Shown here one piece after another: positions 5,673 to 9,156 of a stretch of 9,156 bases of DNA. The notes beneath the pieces were generated by a model. It worked only from the letters and a program-made list of their open reading frames with translations, did no database searches and was not told the DNA's origin. The DNA comes from CAIKAP01 sp964574605. GTDB lineage: Bacteria; Verrucomicrobiota; Verrucomicrobiia; Palsa-1439. A program made the translations under genes and the position numbers. The stretch is taken from contig CAZNOK010000212.1 in assembly GCA_964574605.1 (NCBI GenBank), positions 1 through 9,156 on the forward strand, read 5' to 3'. How positions within the stretch are numbered: position 1 is the first letter of the stretch; each line of letters begins with the position of its first letter.

Positions 5673-6313
5673 AGCACCTTTCGTAACAACTTCTGCAAAT
5701 GTTTGCGGGCATAGTGAAGTCTCGACATCACCGTGCCCATCGAGCATCCAACCGCTTTCGCGATCGCCGCGTAGTCCAGCCCCTCGAACTCCCGTAGCTG
5801 GACCACGATGCGGTGTTCGGGCGAGAGCCGTTCCATTGCCGCCTCGATCAACTCGCGCAATTCCCGCCGCCGCACTTCATCGGTCGGCAACGGCTGGTTC
5901 GAGGGCGGCACCTCGACGCCGGCATCGGCGTCGGGATCCACCGCTTCCTGGAACTCCACCGTCGGCCTGCGGTCGCGCCGGCGGACGTAGTCAATGCACA
6001 GGTTGGTGGTGATGCGGTACAGCCACGTGTAAAACGAGGCGTTCTTCTTGAACCCGCGAATCGCCTGCCAACCCTTCACGAATGTTTCCTGACAAAGATC
6101 AGTTGCGTCTTGTTCATTCCTCACCATGCCGAGTGCCAGCGCGTACACGCGGTTTCGGTATCGGTTGACCAGCTCGCCGTAAGCTTCCAATCGGCCCCGC
6201 TGGCATCGCTCGACCAAATCCCGATCACTGAGCGCGGTGAGAACTTCTTGGTTCGCCCGTTTGGACGCGGCGCGCGCCGGATTATTCAAGACCTCTGTCC
6301 GACGCGCGCTCAT
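5669..6313 (-). CDS. ECF-type RNA polymerase sigma factor (RpoE-like)
   Basis: A 214-residue sigma-70 family protein of the extracytoplasmic-function group. Region 2 spans about residues 45-112 (YGELVNRYRNRVYALALGMV, DATDLCQETFVKGWQAI, FYTWLYRITTNLCIDYVRRR). An acidic, Pro-rich linker (122-145) leads to region 4 (about 152-208: LIEAAMERLSPEHRIVVQLREFEGLDYAAIAKAVGCSMGTVMSRLHYARKHL). Regions 1.1 and 3 are absent, as expected. The ATG at 6313 shares one base with the rtcB stop codon (TGATG). A longer in-frame reading lies inside rtcB and gives Arg-rich nonsense. The 3' end overlaps the anti-sigma start by ATGA. It is probably held inactive by that protein and may direct its own operon, but no ECF-type promoter stands out in the window. 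Confidence 0.95.
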   Translation of the reverse strand: MSARRTEVLNNPARAASKRANQEVLTALSDRDLVERCQRGRLEAYGELVNRYRNRVYALALGMVRNEQDATDLCQETFVKGWQAIRGFKKNASFYTWLYRITTNLCIDYVRRRDRRPTVEFQEAVDPDADAGVEVPPSNQPLPTDEVRRRELRELIEAAMERLSPEHRIVVQLREFEGLDYAAIAKAVGCSMGTVMSRLHYARKHLQKLLRKVL

Positions 6314-7746
6314 CAACCTTTGATCACTCCGAGTGGTCGCAACCGCGCCACCTTTCGTGCGAGACCGGCCTGATGACAAACTTCCACGACCTCTGACACA
6401 TCTTTGTACGCCCACGGCGCTTCTTCGAGTGCCGTTCCTTTTCCATGCGCCATGAACGTCACGCCGGCCTCGTCGAGCGCGCGACGCAAGTCCGCCATCG
6501 AACCGTGTTTCATCGCCGCCGCGCGGCTCATCGTCCGGCCCGCGCCGTGACAAACCGTGCCGAACGTTTGTTCCATCGCCGTCTGCGTGCCGACCAACAC
6601 GAACGAACAACGCCCCATGTCGCCCGGCACCAAGACCGGCTGTCCGATGTCGCGATACCGCGCCGGCAACGACTCGTGTCCCGGCGGAAACGCCCGCGTC
6701 GCGCCCTTGCGATGCACGCACAACGTCCGCCCACCGTGCCGTTCCATCTTCGCGATGTTGTGCGGCACGTCATAGATCAGTTCCATGCCGAGTTCCCGCG
6801 GCGAAATCCGCAGCGCGTGTTGAAACGCGCGCTCTGCTTTCACCATCAACACCTGCCGGTTCGCGAACGCATAGTTCGCCGCGCACCGCATCGCCGCCAG
6901 ATATTCCTGTCCCTCCGGCGACTCGACCGGCGCGCACGCCAGTTGACGATCCGGCAAAGCGATGCTGTATTTCTGCGGCGCATTTCGCATCGTCTTCAAA
7001 TAATCATCGCAGACTTGGTAGCCGAACCCGCGCGAGCCGCAGTGAATCATCGCCGTCACTTGACCGGCTGCCAAGCCCATCACCTCCGCTGCGCGTTCGT
7101 CGAAGATTTCGTCCACCACCTGCACTTCGAGAAAATGATTTCCGCTGCCAAGCGATCCGACTTGGCCTGCACCGCGCTCCAGCGCCCGGTTCGTGATCCC
7201 CGACGGCTCCGCGCCTTGCAGACAACCGCGTTCCTCGATGAAGTCGAGATCTTCCGGTTTGCCGAACCCGCGATTCACCGCCCACGCGGCGCCCTCGCGC
7301 ACGCACGCCTTCTCGTCGGCATGTGACAAATCCAGATCGCTGCCTTCGCCCAACCCGCACGGCACATCGCGGAACAGTTGCGCCACCAACTCCTTCATCC
7401 GCGCCGCGACGTCGGCCTGTCGCAGGTTTATCCGCATCAGTCGCACGCCGCAATTGATGTCGTAGCCGACGCCGCCCGGCGAAATCACGCCGCCTTCGTC
7501 CGGGTCCGTTGCCGCACAACCGCCAATAGGAAAACCGTAGCCCCAGTGAATGTCGGGCAACGCCAACGAGAATTTCTGGATGCCCGGCAACGTGGCGACG
7601 TTCGCCACTTGTTCGAGCGCGTTGTCGTCCAGCGCGCTTCGCAGCATCGCTTCCGACGCATACACGCGACCCGGCACCCGCATCCCGCTTTTGTGCGAGA
7701 CGGGCAATTCCCAAAGCCAGTCGCTGATTTTCTGCAACTCTCTCAC
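6313..7746 (-). CDS. rtcB: RNA-splicing ligase RtcB (3'-phosphate/5'-OH RNA ligase)
   Basis: RtcB joins RNA 3'-phosphate or 2',3'-cyclic phosphate ends to 5'-OH ends using GTP and Mn2+, in RNA repair or tRNA splicing. The 477-residue protein is full length. Metal-binding C99 lies in GGVGYDINCGVR, H204 in GSGNHFLEVQ, H235 in IHCGSRGFGYQV and H329 in DVPHN. The guanylylated histidine is H400 in GTVCHGAGRTMSR, and the C terminus is ARLRPLGVIKG. The long GTQTAMEQTFGTVCHGAGR form resembles the archaeal-type RtcB subfamily. The start is GTG 7746 because ELQKISDWLW...GMRVPG is conserved family sequence. No Shine-Dalgarno sequence precedes it, and a hairpin and promoter-like boxes lie directly against it. 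No archease, rtcA or rtcR gene is seen nearby. Instead the stop codon overlaps the start of an ECF sigma factor. Confidence 0.97.
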   Translation of the reverse strand: MRELQKISDWLWELPVSHKSGMRVPGRVYASEAMLRSALDDNALEQVANVATLPGIQKFSLALPDIHWGYGFPIGGCAATDPDEGGVISPGGVGYDINCGVRLMRINLRQADVAARMKELVAQLFRDVPCGLGEGSDLDLSHADEKACVREGAAWAVNRGFGKPEDLDFIEERGCLQGAEPSGITNRALERGAGQVGSLGSGNHFLEVQVVDEIFDERAAEVMGLAAGQVTAMIHCGSRGFGYQVCDDYLKTMRNAPQKYSIALPDRQLACAPVESPEGQEYLAAMRCAANYAFANRQVLMVKAERAFQHALRISPRELGMELIYDVPHNIAKMERHGGRTLCVHRKGATRAFPPGHESLPARYRDIGQPVLVPGDMGRCSFVLVGTQTAMEQTFGTVCHGAGRTMSRAAAMKHGSMADLRRALDEAGVTFMAHGKGTALEEAPWAYKDVSEVVEVCHQAGLARKVARLRPLGVIKG

Positions 7747-7765
7747 ACCGGCAGTCTAGCCGGTG
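7746..7765 (-). promoter_or_regulatory. hairpin abutting the rtcB start codon
   Basis: CACCGGC-TAGACT-GCCGGTG is a perfect 7 bp stem with a 6-base loop, whose last base is the G of the GTG start. The loop is exactly the candidate -10 hexamer. There is no following T run, so it is not a standard intrinsic terminator. If transcripts read through from the ceramidase-like gene, this hairpin would be in the mRNA and could hinder initiation. In a leaderless rtcB transcript it would be absent. Confidence 0.45.
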
Positions 7766-7781
7766 GCGGCGCGTCATTCAA
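7753..7781 (-). promoter_or_regulatory. candidate promoter of the rtcB-sigma operon
   Basis: Read on the minus strand, TTGAAT (7781-7776), a 17-base spacer and TAGACT (7758-7753) each match the sigma-70 consensus at 4 of 6 positions. Transcription would start at about 7746, on the rtcB GTG, giving a leaderless message. This agrees with the absence of any ribosome binding site. The promoter would make rtcB and the sigma genes independent of the ceramidase-like gene. Confidence 0.35.
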
Positions 7782-7799
7782 CCTTCCGTTCGTTCGGTC

Positions 7800-9156
7800 T
7801 TACGACTGCCAGAGTTTCCGCAACTGTATCGCTGCAACGGCAACCATCTCCTCGCCGGTGAACGGGGCCGCATACGCGCTGCGCGCCAGCCACGTCTCAT
7901 AACCGCCGAGATCGTAGTCCACCCGCGTCGGCGTGTAGCAACTGTAGCCGTTGGCCAGCTCGATGAACGCCGTGACCGGAAACGACGACGCGTGCTTCAG
8001 GTCGAGGCCGTGGCGGCAGAACATTTCACCCGGAAAAGTGGATGCGGCAAACTCGCCGACGCGCAGCGATTGAATCACCATCGGGACTTCGTCCGGCCAT
8101 TTCAACAACTCCAGTCGTTCCTTCCCGTAGAGACGGTCCACCAGTGGCAGCTTCATGTTCTCCGATTGCGCGTGCGCTTCTTCGATCTCCGCGCCTTTCA
8201 ACTTCCGCACGCGCTGCATGTACGTGCTTTGCGTCGCGGCGATCACCGGTTGTTCCTCGAACTTCGCCTTGGCCCAGCAACCGTCCACCTGATCGGCAAT
8301 CCAGCCCGCCACTTCGCGGCTGCGCTCGCCCGGCTGGCGCGGCGTGGGTTTCTTGCTCACGTCAACGTTGTTCACATCGCCGGAAGCGCCGTGTGTCAGC
8401 AACGCCACAAATTCTTTTCCCTTGCGCGCGCGCATCACATTTTCAAACGCGCCGTAGTAGTCGGACGAGATCACGTCTCCGGGGCGGTCGCCGATGTAGT
8501 GCAACGAAAAATTCGCCACCACCGCCAACGGCGCGCCCTTCGCCGACTCGATCATCAACATCGGGATTTGCGGGTCGGTCGGCCCGGCGGGACGGAGCAC
8601 GTTCGGGTTGGCGTAGCCGGGGTTCGTTTTCACCGTGCCGTCTTTCATGTGATAACGACGGTTGAAACCGGCGCGCGGCTCCCATCCGTTCGCCCAAGCG
8701 ATGCGGGCCGGTTGCAATCGCTCTGCCGCTTTCCGCGCAGCCTCGCCGACGCGCGAAATTACCGTTTTCTCGATGTAAGCCGCCTCGCGTTCGGACTGGA
8801 AGAACGTGAGCGTGCATGGTGCGCTGTGCGTGTGAGTGCAGGAGACGCAGATGTTCTCGACGGGAATGTTGGCGGCCTTGCTCGCCGCCGTGCGCGCCCG
8901 CGCGGTGTCGTCGTTGTTCAAGGCGATGAGGTCGAGCAACACAAACGCAATGCGCGTGCCGCCCGATTCCAGCACGACGGCGCGTGCGTGAAGCGGATCA
9001 AGGATGGATTTAGCCGAACGCGCCGTGAGCGAGCCGGCCAGCGAGATGCCGACCGACGGCGTGATGTCTGCGATGGCCGCGCCGGCGCGGAATGGATGTG
9101 TGTTTGCATTCGCCGCGCGGGGGAGGGCAACGCTGCCCGCGAGCAACGCCATGTTG
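7800..9156 (-). CDS. exported neutral/alkaline ceramidase-like hydrolase (5' end probably outside the window)
   Basis: Resembles the N-terminal catalytic domain of neutral ceramidases (PF04734), zinc amidases that release fatty acids from ceramide. Counting from Met at 9152, landmarks are GAAIADITPSVG (24-35), CTHTHSAP (105-112, zinc histidines), NFSLHYIG (214-221, H218), HGASGDVNN (254-262), FPGEMFCRHG (373-382, E376) and ELANGYSCYTPTRVDYDLGGYE (398-419, Y403). These match the His/His/Glu/Tyr zinc set of the Pseudomonas enzyme. At about 450 residues it lacks the C-terminal immunoglobulin-like domain of classical ceramidases, so the substrate is uncertain. A signal-peptide core (ALLAGSVALPRAANA) is present, but the frame stays open to the window edge and no positively charged N-region is seen, so translation probably starts further upstream. 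It ends 53 bp before rtcB. Confidence 0.85.
   Translation of the reverse strand, partial: NMALLAGSVALPRAANANTHPFRAGAAIADITPSVGISLAGSLTARSAKSILDPLHARAVVLESGGTRIAFVLLDLIALNNDDTARARTAASKAANIPVENICVSCTHTHSAPCTLTFFQSEREAAYIEKTVISRVGEAARKAAERLQPARIAWANGWEPRAGFNRRYHMKDGTVKTNPGYANPNVLRPAGPTDPQIPMLMIESAKGAPLAVVANFSLHYIGDRPGDVISSDYYGAFENVMRARKGKEFVALLTHGASGDVNNVDVSKKPTPRQPGERSREVAGWIADQVDGCWAKAKFEEQPVIAATQSTYMQRVRKLKGAEIEEAHAQSENMKLPLVDRLYGKERLELLKWPDEVPMVIQSLRVGEFAASTFPGEMFCRHGLDLKHASSFPVTAFIELANGYSCYTPTRVDYDLGGYETWLARSAYAAPFTGEEMVAVAAIQLRKLWQS

Noticed and set aside
7746..7765. Hairpin between the ceramidase-like gene and rtcB as an intrinsic terminator
   Set aside because: No T run follows the stem on the transcribed strand, and the stem runs into the rtcB start codon.
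5813..7902. Long plus-strand reading frames opposite the sigma factor and rtcB
   Set aside because: They are Arg/His-rich, show no family motif and lie wholly antisense to genes with convincing protein matches. They result from high GC content at third codon positions.
1..9156. CRISPR arrays, rRNA genes, riboswitches, replication origins, phage genes
   Set aside because: Nothing of the kind was seen: no regularly spaced repeats, no rRNA-like sequence, no long structured leader before any gene and no phage structural genes.

Overview
The window looks like a GC-rich bacterial chromosome segment. The gene types fit the Verrucomicrobiota/Planctomycetota side of the tree: a short neutral-ceramidase-like exported hydrolase, an ECF sigma factor with a zinc-finger anti-sigma factor ending in a ...ADVAVIWVSG-type tail, a small membrane protein paired with an HTH_34 regulator, and a tandem pair of unnamed membrane proteins carrying QM-x-WVLRPF-x-GDP. 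I infer Verrucomicrobiota, perhaps the Pedosphaera/Limisphaerales group, from gene style only. No marker gene proves it.

Layout. Positions 1-~1230 are a graveyard of insertion sequences. A minus-strand ISL3-type transposase has a one-base frameshift and has lost its C-terminal half. It abuts a plus-strand remnant of an ISNCY/IS481-like DDE transposase. The extreme left edge may be the end of a third element. Positions 1267-4531 (plus strand) hold a promoter, a six-helix membrane protein and an HTH_34 winged-helix regulator overlapping it by 4 bp. These are followed by ispH (last step of the MEP isoprenoid pathway) and two paralogous membrane proteins. A tRNA-Gly(CCC) with encoded CCA follows at 4623-4696.

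From 9156 down to 4708 everything is on the minus strand: the ceramidase-like protein, the RNA ligase rtcB, an ECF sigma factor, its anti-sigma factor and a small exported protein. From rtcB on, the genes are joined by 1-4 bp overlaps or a 2 bp gap, so they look like one translationally coupled operon.

Two points stand out. First, the same 19 bp inverted repeat (CACTTTAT-N3-ATAAAG, arms perfect over 8 bp in one copy and 6 bp in the other) lies just before the start codons of the membrane-protein/regulator pair and of ispH. This suggests that the small HTH_34 protein represses both its own operon and ispH. Second, rtcB is physically fused at its stop codon to an ECF sigma/anti-sigma pair, which would tie RNA repair to an envelope-sensing regulatory circuit. 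Candidate promoters sit so close to the start codons of the first membrane gene and of rtcB that their mRNAs would be essentially leaderless.
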